Part shown: positions 52,218 through 61,740 of the stretch, piece after piece | Layout: each line of letters opens with the position of its first letter | Numbering within the stretch: position 1 is the first letter of the stretch | Assembly: GCF_020886695.1 (NCBI RefSeq) | Contig: NZ_AP024485.1 | Coordinates: forward strand, 3,105,001 to 3,169,000 | Direction of reading: 5' to 3' | DNA length: 64,000 bases | Origin: Pseudodesulfovibrio sediminis | Lineage (GTDB): Bacteria > Desulfobacterota > Desulfovibrionia > Desulfovibrionales > Desulfovibrionaceae | Notes under the pieces: generated by a model | What the model saw: only the letters and a program-made list of their open reading frames with translations | Database searches by the model: none | What the model was told of the DNA's origin: nothing | Position numbers and translations under genes: made by a program

Positions 52218-54226
52218 GCTTTGGAGCCTCCTCGCACTTTGGCAGCCGGAAATTCCATGCGGAAGATCGTGCCTTTATTCATAACGGACTGAATACGGAT
52301 TTCACCGTGGTAGTCCTTGACTATTCCATAGGTAATGGCCAGGCCGAGACCCATGCCCTGTCCAACACTTTTGGTGGTGTAAAATGGTTCAAAAATCTTT
52401 TGTCTATCAGCCTCGTTGATGCCGCAGCCGGTGTCTTCCACTTCGCAGAAGACGCGATTGTTCGCGGCCCCGGTGCGGATGGAAATGCGTCGTTCAGTCT
52501 CCATATCCTGTGGTGACGAACGGTCATTGACGGCATCCCTGGCATTGGTCACCAGATTGAAGACCACCTGCTGCAAGCGGTTTGACTGGGCCAGTACCGG
52601 GGGCAGCCCTGTTTTGAGATCGAGTTCGAAACGGATGTTGTCCAGCTCGAATTGTCGTCGGATCATGGACAGGACAGCTTTTATGGGTTGGTTGAGGTCG
52701 ACTTTTTCTTCTATGAGGTCGGACCTGCGGCCAAAGGAACGCAGGGTGTTGATGATCTCGGCTGCGCGATCAACCTGGGTTGAAATATCCTCGACCACCT
52801 GCAGATAGTGCGCCTTGGGTACGTCCAGATTTTCTTTTTCGGCCATGGCGAGAAAGTCGCTGCCCATTTTGATGGCATTGAGGGGCTGATTGATCTCGTG
52901 GGCCACACCCGCGCTCATTTCGCCAAGGGATTTCATCTTGCCTGCCTGGATGAGCTGGGCGTCTTTTTCTATGAGCTCGGTGATATCGGTCACGGCAATG
53001 ATAATGGCGTGTCGGCCCCGGTAGGATATGGGGCAGGCATGCATGTTCACGAAGAACGGATCACTGTTGTTCTTGTAGTGGAGCAGCTTGGGGAAGTAGA
53101 CGCATCCACCTCCACCTTCGGAGAAATAGGTCATGCAGCCGGGATTGTGCTCTGGGCCGAGGTCAACGAATTTCATGCCGATAAGTTCTTTTTTCGAATA
53201 ACCGTACAATTCCTCGGTGCGCGGGTTGGCGTCACGGATTTCGCCGGTGTCGCAGTCCACGACAAAGATGGGGTCCGGGCCGGAGTCGAAAAGGGACCGG
53301 TATTTTTCCTCGGATTCGCGCAATCTGCGGCGGTAGAGCTTGATGGACCAGACCATGTTGCGGAACGAATCACTGAGCTGCACCACCTCGTCGCCTTTGT
53401 GTTTGCGATAAAAGGCGCAGTCTGCGCATTTGCGGTGGGTTCCGGCAGGGGCTTCTCCGCTTTTGGATTGGTCGAAATGCCAGCAGGGGAGGTCCGTGTT
53501 GGTGAACGCCGGGCATTTGGAGGCGTCCCAGGCGCCGTCCGCGCCGCTTTGGAGTGGGATGTCAAAGTTGCCTCGGCTGATTTCATCGGACAACCGGGTC
53601 AAGTCGGACACCGGTTTGGTGATGTACTTGGAGAGCCAGGAGCTGAGCACAACCGTGATGATGATCACGGCCGAGATGAAGCCGAGAAACGCCACGCGCA
53701 GTTTGCCGACAAGGGAATCGATGTGGCCCTTGTTCAGGCCGACATGCACGGTTCCGATGCGATACAGCCCCTCGTTGATGGCGGCAGCCAGGTCATATAT
53801 GGGTTCGCCATTGAGCCGGACCAGTTTGATGGAATCGTGCTTGCCCTTGGGAATGGTGTTGGTGCGAATGGTATCCGGCAGTTTGCTGATCAGCGTATGC
53901 GCCAGTATCTGGCCCTGCTGGTTTTCGATGAATATATAGGCTACCAGGTGCTTGCGCTGCCTCAGTTTTGCCTCGTCGAAGATGAGTGTCAGGAGCTGGG
54001 GAACGTCGTTATCCAGAATGTGTGAGCCGCCGCGTTCCGCCACGGAGTGAGCAATGGCATACCCGCGCATTTCCAGTTCATGGGTGAGCGAGCTGACCAG
54101 GATGTATCTGGAGATGAGGGCGATGGCCACGGATATGAAAAGGACCGCTGCCAACATGGAGAACAGCAGTTTTTCGCGGAGGCCGATCAGGGCGAAGCGG
54201 GTGGTGAATTGCTCCCGTATACTCAT
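52214..54226 (-). CDS. HAMP-PAS histidine kinase with four-Cys insert
   Basis: 670 residues. Membrane helices about 20-42 and 180-198 flank a periplasmic domain. A HAMP linker follows, then a Cys insert: C238, C248, C267, C270 (C-x9-C-x18-C-x2-C). PAS domain about 305-420 with further Cys (364, 375, 398). H-box GVAHEINQPLNA with His443, N-box NLVTNARDAV, DTGCGI, GMGLGLAITYGI. The stop overlaps the receiver gene and the start overlaps the binding-protein gene. Confidence 0.92.
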   Translation of the reverse strand: MSIREQFTTRFALIGLREKLLFSMLAAVLFISVAIALISRYILVSSLTHELEMRGYAIAHSVAERGGSHILDNDVPQLLTLIFDEAKLRQRKHLVAYIFIENQQGQILAHTLISKLPDTIRTNTIPKGKHDSIKLVRLNGEPIYDLAAAINEGLYRIGTVHVGLNKGHIDSLVGKLRVAFLGFISAVIIITVVLSSWLSKYITKPVSDLTRLSDEISRGNFDIPLQSGADGAWDASKCPAFTNTDLPCWHFDQSKSGEAPAGTHRKCADCAFYRKHKGDEVVQLSDSFRNMVWSIKLYRRRLRESEEKYRSLFDSGPDPIFVVDCDTGEIRDANPRTEELYGYSKKELIGMKFVDLGPEHNPGCMTYFSEGGGGCVYFPKLLHYKNNSDPFFVNMHACPISYRGRHAIIIAVTDITELIEKDAQLIQAGKMKSLGEMSAGVAHEINQPLNAIKMGSDFLAMAEKENLDVPKAHYLQVVEDISTQVDRAAEIINTLRSFGRRSDLIEEKVDLNQPIKAVLSMIRRQFELDNIRFELDLKTGLPPVLAQSNRLQQVVFNLVTNARDAVNDRSSPQDMETERRISIRTGAANNRVFCEVEDTGCGINEADRQKIFEPFYTTKSVGQGMGLGLAITYGIVKDYHGEIRIQSVMNKGTIFRMEFPAAKVRGGSKA

Positions 54227-55473
54227 TGAAGCGCCTCCATCTTCTGCTTCAATCCGGGCCAGTCCGCAAAAGGCACGAAATGATCACCTTCAAGGCGGGT
54301 AAAATAGATGGTCTCCATGCCCTGGCGATCTTCCGGGCCATAGGTGATGGACATGCCTGGACCAAGGGGAAGGTTCTTGATGGATTCAATGGCGTCGATA
54401 AATTTTTCACGGGTCAGGTCACGACCGGCTTTGCGCAGCCCTTCCACCAGAACCCGGGCGTTGAGAAACCCCTCAAGCCCGACGAAGCTGGGGGTGTCGT
54501 CCGGGAAATACTGGTTGAGCAGATTGACATAATCGGAGGCAGCCCCGGAATTCATGGAGATAGTGGACGGGGGAGGGACCACCTGCGACATGAGCACATT
54601 TGCCGGTGAAGTGGTCTCGATGCGTCGGGCAAGCTCTTCCGCGCCCACAAAGGAGACCGTGTAGAAGATGGGGTTGTATTGATGTTCGCGGGCCAGGTTC
54701 ACGAAGCGGGCGCATGCCCTGTAGGTGCCGATCATGACCACGGCCTCGGCTCTTGTCGTCAGAATGCGATCCAGTCCTTCCTCCACATCCTGGGTTCCCC
54801 GAATATAGGATCCGCGAGCCACCGGCTCCATATTGAATTTCTTGAGGGCCAGCTCCGTGCCGATCAGACCGTCGAATCCATAGGCATCATATTGGTAGAA
54901 GACGGCGATTCTGTTGATGTCCAGGTCCTTGACCAGATGCGTCACGGCGGCTTCGGTCTCCTGATAGTAGGAGGCCCGTATATTGACGACATAGCGGTTG
55001 AAGGGGTCCCGCAGGCCGTTGGCGCCGGTGAACATGCCGATAAGGGGAATCCGGGCCTCTTCCACCAGGGGGAGCGCTTTCACCGTGGTGGGGGTGCCCA
55101 CATAGCAGAATAACGCGAACACCGAGTTGTCGATGATGAATCGCTGGGTGTTTGCCAGGCATTTGGGCGGGTCGTATGAGTCGTCTTTGGCCTCAATTTC
55201 TATGGTCCGGCCATGGACGCCGCCTGTTTCATTGATATGATTGATATAGGCGTAGGCACCGCGAAGGGTCTGGGTGCCGAGATACCCGGCATGGCCGGTC
55301 AGCGCCAGGGAAGAGCCGAGCCTGATGGTGGTGTCGGATACGCCGGGAACATGAGAATCTGCGGACGAGGAGTCGTCCGAGGCGTTGCAGCCTGATAATG
55401 CCAGGATCAGGCACAACAGGCAGGGTATCCAGATCAGGTTTCTCACGTCTTGGCTCCAGCGGTTACGAAGCAT
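54223..55473 (-). CDS. Lipoprotein substrate-binding protein (branched-chain amino acid type)
   Basis: 416 residues from ATG 55473. Lipoprotein signal ends LALSGCNAS. The mature part is a type I periplasmic binding fold of the Leu/Ile/Val or urea/amide class (TIRLGSSLALTGHAGYLGTQTLRGAYAYI, DDSYDPPKCLANTQRFI, GANGLRDPFNRYVVNIRAS). No permease or ATPase is nearby; instead it overlaps a histidine kinase gene by 4 bases. A sensing partner role is inferred. Confidence 0.9.
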   Translation of the reverse strand: MLRNRWSQDVRNLIWIPCLLCLILALSGCNASDDSSSADSHVPGVSDTTIRLGSSLALTGHAGYLGTQTLRGAYAYINHINETGGVHGRTIEIEAKDDSYDPPKCLANTQRFIIDNSVFALFCYVGTPTTVKALPLVEEARIPLIGMFTGANGLRDPFNRYVVNIRASYYQETEAAVTHLVKDLDINRIAVFYQYDAYGFDGLIGTELALKKFNMEPVARGSYIRGTQDVEEGLDRILTTRAEAVVMIGTYRACARFVNLAREHQYNPIFYTVSFVGAEELARRIETTSPANVLMSQVVPPPSTISMNSGAASDYVNLLNQYFPDDTPSFVGLEGFLNARVLVEGLRKAGRDLTREKFIDAIESIKNLPLGPGMSITYGPEDRQGMETIYFTRLEGDHFVPFADWPGLKQKMEALQ

Positions 55474-55652
55474 AAGCAACTCGTTTGATTACTTGCTCAT
55501 CAGCCAAAAGACAAGGAAGGCCTATTCCCTCAGGAATTGACCCCGACGAAACGGCTCGCCGGGGTCTGGAAAAACTCCGCTCGCTTGAGCGCCATGTAGG
55601 TCCTCACGACGGATGCGTACGGAGGGGTTCTTTGCTGAACACCATGAATGAT

Positions 55653-55682
55653 CCGGTGCGGATCGTTACCGATCCGCACCGG
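55653..55682 (-). terminator. Strong hairpin after fdhB
   Basis: CCGGTGCGGATC, 6-base loop, GATCCGCACCGG: 12 perfect pairs, 13 bases after the fdhB stop. No T-run follows. It may end or protect the fdhAB message. Confidence 0.7.
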
Positions 55683-55695
55683 GTTGGTGTTGTCG

Positions 55696-56424
55696 TTACG
55701 ACGTCATGTTCTTGACCGGGCGTCCCAGCTTGGCCAGGAACTGTTTCCTGGACATGGGGCCGCGTTGCCGGATGGAGGAGGCGTCTGCGGACAGGGACTC
55801 ATAGTAGCTGTCCGGGTCGGTCTGCACCAGATAGATAACGCGCACGCTGTCGGCGTCCACCAGCTCCGCATCGGGGTATCGCTTCTGCGCTGCTTCGAGA
55901 CGCTTGTCCGCAAGGGCCAGCATTTCTTCGCGGTCGCCGAAGTTCATGGCGCCGGTGGGGCAGGTCTGCACACAGGCGGGCAGCAGCCCGATCCTGACGC
56001 GGTCAATGCACATGTCGCATTTGACCACCTGTCCGGTTTCCTCGTTGACACGGGGAATGTCGTAGGGACAGGCCATGCCGAAGCCGTCCTTGTCCGGTTC
56101 CTGCGCTGTCAGTTCGGTATAGACCACGGCACCGGTTTCCTGGTCATGGACGATGGAACCGGGAACGGTCATGGCGTCCAGGCAGGGCGGCTCGACACAG
56201 TGGCGGCACTGTTCCGGGAAGAACAGCCACTGCATGTTTGCGTTGTCACCCACTTCCTCGAAGCGGACCAGCTTCAGGGTCACGCCGGACAGATCCTTGG
56301 GGTTCTGGTGAGAGCCCCAGTTTTCGGTCTTTTCAGCGGGCAGCTTTTTCCATTGCTTGCAGGCAACCTGGCAACCACGACAGGCAGTACATTTGGTCAG
56401 GTCGATGAAGAATGTCTTACTCAT
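55696..56424 (-). CDS. fdhB: Formate dehydrogenase iron-sulfur subunit
   Basis: 242 residues with no signal of its own; carried with the Tat-exported alpha subunit. Four [4Fe-4S] sites: CTACRGCQVACKQW, CRHCVEPPCLDA, GMACPYDIPR...CDMCIDR and CVQTCPTGAM. It passes electrons from the Mo/W site to periplasmic cytochromes c. It lies 12 bases after fdhA on the minus strand. There is no cytochrome subunit gene here, as in soluble FdhAB. Confidence 0.94.
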   Translation of the reverse strand: MSKTFFIDLTKCTACRGCQVACKQWKKLPAEKTENWGSHQNPKDLSGVTLKLVRFEEVGDNANMQWLFFPEQCRHCVEPPCLDAMTVPGSIVHDQETGAVVYTELTAQEPDKDGFGMACPYDIPRVNEETGQVVKCDMCIDRVRIGLLPACVQTCPTGAMNFGDREEMLALADKRLEAAQKRYPDAELVDADSVRVIYLVQTDPDSYYESLSADASSIRQRGPMSRKQFLAKLGRPVKNMTS

Positions 56425-56436
56425 GTCTTAACTCCT

Positions 56437-59400
56437 TTACATCTTCTTGACGTTGACCATGAACGCCTTGGTTTCGGGGATACCCGTGTTCGGGTCACCA
56501 ACGGACGGGGTCAGGATGTTCGCGGAATCGCCGCCATCCTTGGGCCATGTCCAGCCAAAGTGCCAGGGCAGGCCCACCTGATGGACGATGGTTCCCTGCA
56601 CTTCAAACGGCTTCAGTCGTTTGGTGATGATCGCCTTGGCCCAGATGGAGCCTCGGAGTGATTCCACCATGACCTTGGTGCCGTTTTCGATCCCTCTGAG
56701 TTCGGCGAGTTCCGGGCTCATTTCCACGAAGACCTGGGGTTCACACTCGGTGAGCCATGTGCAGTTTCTGGTCATCAGACCGGTCTGCCAATGTTCGGTC
56801 ACGCGGTAGGTCGTGCCCACGAACGGGAACTTGGGATCACAGACAGCCTTTTCTTCGGTGTCGAAGGAGAGGGCGGTCGGGTTATGCAGGGTGCCGGAGA
56901 AGGGATGTGACTTCACCGGACATTCCAGCGGTTCGTAGTATTCGGGGAACGGACCATCTGCGCGGCCGGGGCCGTACAACTGGCCGAAGCCGTGTTTGCG
57001 CATGATGAAGGCGTACTTGGAGCCGGGGGCCCAGCCGCCATCGGGCACATCGCCCTTCCACTTGGTTTCGGGGCCGGTCCATTGGATAACAGGCTTTTCC
57101 GGGTTCCAGGGGTTGCCCTTGAGATCGACGGACGCTCTGTTGTAGAGGATGCGGCGGTTGACGGGCCAGCACCAGGAGAAGTTCGGATAGAGTCCGATCT
57201 TTGCCTGCTCCGGGGTCTGGGTCAGGTCGCGGCGAGCGGCCATGTTGCCCTTGCTGGTGTACGAATGACAGTACAGCCAGTTGCCGGAGGCGGTGGAGCC
57301 GTCGGCCTGCAGGTAAGCGAAGCTGGGAACCAGGTCGCCCTTCTTGAACTGCTTGCCCTTGACTTCCACGTCACGGGTGAAGTGGCCGTTGATCAGTTTT
57401 GCGGTCTTGTGCGGGTCGAACACTCCATCGGTGGCGATGGCATCCCAGGTAAGCCTGGTGATGGGTTCGGGGTATACGCCGCCTTCCTTCTTGTACAGGT
57501 GCTGAATCTCTTTCATCAGCTCGTACATGAGGTCGCCGTCCGGCTTCAGGCCGTGCGGAGAATCCGGGCCTTTGTAGCGCCATTGCATCCAGCGACCGGA
57601 GTTGGTGATGGAACCTTCCTTCTCAATGGAGACCGCGCAGGGCAGGAAGAAGACTTCGGTTTTGATTTTCTTTGGATCCATGCCGGGGCCTTCCCAGAAC
57701 CAACCGGTTTCATTGGGGAAGATGTTGACATTGACCATCCAGTCCAGATTGGCCATCGCTTCCCTGTTCTTGTTGGCGTTGGCGCCGGAACAGGCGGGGT
57801 TCATGCCCCATGCGAACAGTCCCTTGAACTGGCCCTTATCCATCTTGTCGAACAGAGTCAGCCACGAGTACTCGGCGGCCGATGCGGAATCGAGTCTGGG
57901 AAGGAAGCCGTAGGCATCCGCCGGCGTGTCATCCTGCCACATGGACTTGATGAGCGAGGCGGAATATTTCGGATAGTTCTGCCACCAGTTGGCGGATTTG
58001 GGATCATGGGAGACAGGCGTGTATGCCTTGTCATACGCTGCCAGGGTGTCCTGTCCTGCCTTGGGAGTCTTCAGGTAGCCGGGGAGGATGTGGTAGAGCA
58101 GACAGTGGTCGGTGGAACCCTGAACGTTGGATTCACCGCGCAGGGCATTGACGCCGCCGCCAGCGATACCGATGTTGCCCAGCAGGAGCTGGATCATGGC
58201 CATCGTACGGATGTTCTGCACGCCGACGGTATGCTGGGTCCAACCCATGGCGTACATGATGGTACCGGCCTTGTTGGGTTTACCTGTGGCAGTGTAGAGC
58301 GTGTACAGTTCAGTCAGCTGTTTCTTGCTCACACCGGAGATGGTGGAGACCTCGTCCAGATTATACCGTTCGTAGTGTTTCTTCAGCATCTGATAGACAC
58401 ACTTGGGATCTGTGAGGGTCGGGTCCTTTTTCGGGTTGCCGTCGGCATCCATGGCAAAGGCCCACTGGGACTTGTCGTAGGATTTGGTTTCGGCGTTGTA
58501 TCCGGCGAAGATACCATCATCGAATTTGTATTTGTCACCGATGATGAAGGATGCGTTGGTGTAATCGACGACGTAATCCTTGAAGATCAGGTCGTTGTCC
58601 AGGATGTACTTGATCATGCCGCCGAGCACTGCAATGTCGGCGCCGGAGCGGATGCCCGCATACATGTCGGCTTTTGCCGAGGTCCTGGTGAAGCGTGGGT
58701 CGACGTGGATGAGGGTAGCACCCTTTTCCTGCGCCTTGGTCACCCACTTGAAGGAGATGGGGTGGTTTTCGGCAGCGTTACTGCCCATTATAAGAATACA
58801 ATCTGAGTTCTGGATGTCGATCCAGTGATTGGTCATCGCACCGCGTCCGAACGACTCTGCCAGAGCCGCAACAGTTGCGCTGTGTCAGATACGAGCCTGG
58901 TGTTCCACATACACCAGACCAAGGCTGCGGAGCATTGTCTGGTAGGCCCAGCACTCCTCGTTATCCAGAGCGGCGGAGCCTACGGAGGCGATACCGTCGC
59001 AGCGATTGACAATCTGGCCTTTCGCATTCTTTTCGGTCCATGTTGCGTCACGTGTTTTTTTCACGTTGTGGGCGATTCTTTCGAGTGCCCATGCGAGTTC
59101 GACTTTTTCAAATTTGTCGGAATAGGGTGCCCTGTACAGGACGGAATCCGGGCGGCGGTCGTTGTCGGCCAACTGCCAGATGGATGCACCCTTGGCACAC
59201 AGAGCGCCTTCAGAGACGGGGTGATCGGGATCACCTTCGACGTTGATGGCTTTCATGGTTTTCAAGGATGTGTTGACGACGAGGCCACAGCCCACTGCAC
59301 AGTAACAGCAGATGGATGTGGTTTGTTTGCTCCACTGCGGGGACATGGCGGCAGCGCGATCGACCATGGGAGCCGCTTTCGCCTTACAGCCAAGCCCGAG

Positions 59401-59469
59401 TCCGCCAAAGACCGTGGCCGTGGCCGCGACAGCGGAGAGCTTGAGGAAGTTTCTTCGATTGGTATGCAT
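56437..59469 (-). CDS. fdhA: Formate dehydrogenase alpha subunit, selenocysteine protein
   Basis: 1010 residues including Sec195, encoded by an in-frame TGA at 58885-58887; standard translation splits the gene in two. The start at 59469 has AGGAGG. The Tat signal is NRRNFLKLS. One [4Fe-4S] cluster (CCYCAVGC...LCAKG). The sequence after Sec, HSATVAALAESFGRGAMTNH, is the formate dehydrogenase signature. Oxidises formate to CO2 in the periplasm with a bis-molybdopterin-guanine-dinucleotide Mo or W cofactor. Confidence 0.96.
58847..58887 (-). promoter_or_regulatory. UGA selenocysteine codon and candidate SECIS element
   Basis: The TGA at 58885-58887 is followed on the minus strand by sequence able to form a short stem, TTGC (58868-58871) with GCAG (58857-58860), around a GGCTCTG loop. 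Position and the GG-CU loop resemble the fdhF-type bacterial SECIS that recruits SelB. Confidence 0.7.
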
Positions 59470-59495
59470 TCGACCTCCTGAGGTTGTGTACGGAC

Positions 59496-59729
59496 TCAAC
59501 GTCCGCGAATCTCGCGTCCCAGGGACACGAGCAAATCATAGCCGCACAACTGCGGAACATGGGAGGAAGCAGGCAGGAAGGAGATGCCGCAGTCGCCCCG
59601 TTGGCGAGTGCTCGATGGCGTCATTCCCTGCGCAGCGACCTGGACCATGTCCGTGCCAAAGCCCAGCCCGGCGAAAGGAATGTCCTGGGCTTCGGGTGCA
59701 GTTGCCGTTTGATTGTTAAAAAACCGCAT
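59496..59729 (-). CDS. Small hypothetical protein upstream of fdhA
   Basis: 77 residues with a GGAGAGG ribosome site at the ATG 59729, and its stop 26 bases ahead of the fdhA ATG. I do not recognise it. No signal peptide or membrane segment; two Cys (GDCGIS, QLCGYD) and a basic end (GREIRGR). The position suggests translation ahead of fdhA, either as a functional small protein or as a leader gene. Confidence 0.5.
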   Translation of the reverse strand: MRFFNNQTATAPEAQDIPFAGLGFGTDMVQVAAQGMTPSSTRQRGDCGISFLPASSHVPQLCGYDLLVSLGREIRGR

Positions 59730-59872
59730 AAGCGTACCTCTCCAATTTGGGTTCTATGATCTTGTTATGGATGAGGCGAGGAAACACAGCAATGAACCCC
59801 GTCTTATGTCGATTTTCACACAGGCGGATTCAGAAGACTTTGAGGTAAGTGGGCGATATGAGTGCGTTTCAA

Positions 59873-59892
59873 TTATGTCAAAAATGACATAA
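59873..59892. promoter_or_regulatory. Palindromic operator candidate upstream of fdh genes
   Basis: TTATGTCA-AAAA-TGACATAA: perfect 8-base arms and 4-base spacer, 144 bases ahead of the small ORF and fdhAB start. The geometry resembles CRP/FNR-family sites. Confidence 0.6.
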
Positions 59893-59929
59893 ATTGATAA
59901 CTATACCATGGTTTGACACCCAGAGGGGC

Positions 59930-60835
59930 TTATTCCATGGAAGGAACCAGCGCGCAGAGATAGGCGGCCAGTATTTCGGGCAGGGCTTTGTCGCGGTTAT
60001 TGAACCGGAATTCAAGTTCTTTCATGTAGAGGGGGAAGCGCTGGCAGGAAATGCCTCGGAATCGTTTTACGCGGGATTGGGCGTATTTCCAGAAATCGTC
60101 CTGCACTTCGTCAATGTAGGGCTGTTCGTCGTAGCGGCGAATGACATTGTATGGCAGCGAATCGTTGCCGCAGAACATGAGGGCGTCATATTCCTTGTAC
60201 CGGTCGGAGTAGACAAGGTTGCCCGTGCGGATGAGCTTCAGGTGGAAGTTCATGTGAAAGTGAAACAGCGTCTCCGCCTGAAGACCGAGGACGAGATCGA
60301 TGAAGACCATCTTATCCTTGCGCAGGATGCCGTAGACCGGGATGGTGTCCATGCGCATCTCCCGAGGGCCGCCCGTGAGCCGGTTCCCCTTGAGATAGGA
60401 ATCCAGCCCTGTGGCCGGACTGATGAGCTGGCGCGCGTCAATGGCATGGGCCAGGATGGCGAATCGGATCGCGGTGAGCGCCTTGTACACAGTATTGTAT
60501 GAAAGCGAGAGTTCCTGTTTCATCTGATGGACGCTTTTCTCTTCAACGAACAGGGTGACCAGTCGCAGCCATTCGCTGGGGCTGAGCGCACCGTTGTTGA
60601 TCCATCGACAGGAAAAGGGCTGGAAGGTGTATTTGCAACTGGCGCAGCGGAGCCTGTCCCCTGACAGGGTGTAGACTTTTCGGTGACCGCATCGCGGACA
60701 GAAAGGGGCACCTGTGGGCCATAAATGGCCCAACAGGTATTCCCGCGCCTTGTCGTCATCGTGCAGAAGCGTCTCAAAGCCCCCGGCAATGTCCGGCGTA
60801 TACGCATGGGGTATGGTATGCGAATTAAGAGTCAC
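59930..60835 (-). CDS. IS1595-like transposase-domain protein
   Basis: 301 residues from a GTG start. N-terminal zinc ribbon (CPRCGHRKVY...LRCASCKY), then an ISXO2/IS1595-type domain: GLDSYLKG (first Asp region), LVYSDRYKEYDAL (second Asp), and IDEVQDDFWK...YMKELEFRFNNR (Glu and closing motif). It starts 17 bases after fdhE on the same strand. No terminal inverted repeats or target duplications were seen at its edges, so it may be a domesticated gene. Confidence 0.8.
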   Translation of the reverse strand: MTLNSHTIPHAYTPDIAGGFETLLHDDDKAREYLLGHLWPTGAPFCPRCGHRKVYTLSGDRLRCASCKYTFQPFSCRWINNGALSPSEWLRLVTLFVEEKSVHQMKQELSLSYNTVYKALTAIRFAILAHAIDARQLISPATGLDSYLKGNRLTGGPREMRMDTIPVYGILRKDKMVFIDLVLGLQAETLFHFHMNFHLKLIRTGNLVYSDRYKEYDALMFCGNDSLPYNVIRRYDEQPYIDEVQDDFWKYAQSRVKRFRGISCQRFPLYMKELEFRFNNRDKALPEILAAYLCALVPSME

Positions 60836-60852
60836 CGAAGCATGGCCCCCCT

Positions 60853-61740
60853 TTAGAAGCCCCAGGCAGACAAGGTTGCCCTTTTGTAGCCTTGACCGGC
60901 CGCCACGTAGTCGAGTGCCAGGGAATCCAGGTCATCCAGGATGGGCACGGCAATACGGTCCAGATCGCGGAAATCTATTGTCTTGATATATGTTTTGCAG
61001 GTGTCGCAGACATCGACACGGAAGCCGGGCTCTTCTTCTACGGTGAAGAACGTCAGCTTTTTCTGGTCTTCTTCGCCACATACGGGGCAGGCAATGCGCT
61101 TGACCCGGTATTCGTGACGGCAGAAGGAACAGGTGCAGTGGCGGAACCCTTCTTTTTCCCTGAGCGTGGAGATCAGGGGCAGGCTGCCGCAGATGGGGCA
61201 GGTCCCGACCGGATTGACTTTGACCTCGGGCAGGTTGGGAGCCAGTTGCGCGCCCACGGCCTCCAGTGACGGGCTCAAGGAGGCAAAGGCGAGGAAGGAC
61301 AACGTGCGCGGGGCCTCGGGCATGCGTTCAGCCCAGGGCGCAAAGAATTTGTGGTCGTCTTCAAGGAATTTTTGAAACAATTCGTCTGAGGTCAGGTCGT
61401 TGGAATCAAGCGCTTCCCTCACGGCCCGGGCTCCATCGCCCAGAGGGCCGCCCATGTCGACAAGCAACGTGATAAACGTGCCGAGCAGCTTTTCGGCCTG
61501 GGGCTTGTCGATGGGAAAATCCTCGCGGCCCAACAGCGGTACACCTTGCAGCACGGCTTCGGGTGAAGCAAAGTGCTCGATGCCAGGGAGCGTAACCTCT
61601 GATTCGGCTCGGGCTTCCAGCTGTTGTGCGGCCACAGCTTCGAGCAGATCTATCAACTCTGTGGAAATATATGATTTCTTCTTCAGTTGAGTAATCTTGC
61701 CTTTGAGCCTGCGCCGAGAATCATCCAGATTAAATTCCAT
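60853..61740 (-). CDS. fdhE: Formate dehydrogenase accessory protein FdhE
   Basis: 295 residues from ATG 61740 (AAAGGAT site). The C-terminal half has the rubredoxin-like CxxC motifs of FdhE: CPICGSLP, CSFCRHEYRVKRIACPVC and CDTCKTYI, which bind iron. FdhE aids assembly of periplasmic formate dehydrogenases before or during export. The N-terminal half is helical. It is followed at once by the transposase-like gene. Confidence 0.93.
   Translation of the reverse strand: MEFNLDDSRRRLKGKITQLKKKSYISTELIDLLEAVAAQQLEARAESEVTLPGIEHFASPEAVLQGVPLLGREDFPIDKPQAEKLLGTFITLLVDMGGPLGDGARAVREALDSNDLTSDELFQKFLEDDHKFFAPWAERMPEAPRTLSFLAFASLSPSLEAVGAQLAPNLPEVKVNPVGTCPICGSLPLISTLREKEGFRHCTCSFCRHEYRVKRIACPVCGEEDQKKLTFFTVEEEPGFRVDVCDTCKTYIKTIDFRDLDRIAVPILDDLDSLALDYVAAGQGYKRATLSAWGF

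Noticed and set aside
56992-58806. A 604-codon open frame on the plus strand
   Set aside because: Antisense to fdhA, which is certain; no recognisable domain.
56437-59499. Two separate genes for the two halves of FdhA
   Set aside because: The stop between them is TGA at the catalytic Sec position, the downstream half begins in mid-domain and the signature continues across it, so this is one selenoprotein gene.
59930-60835. A complete insertion sequence
   Set aside because: No terminal inverted repeats or target-site duplication could be found on either side, and the gene is tightly spaced after fdhE; kept as a transposase-domain gene only.
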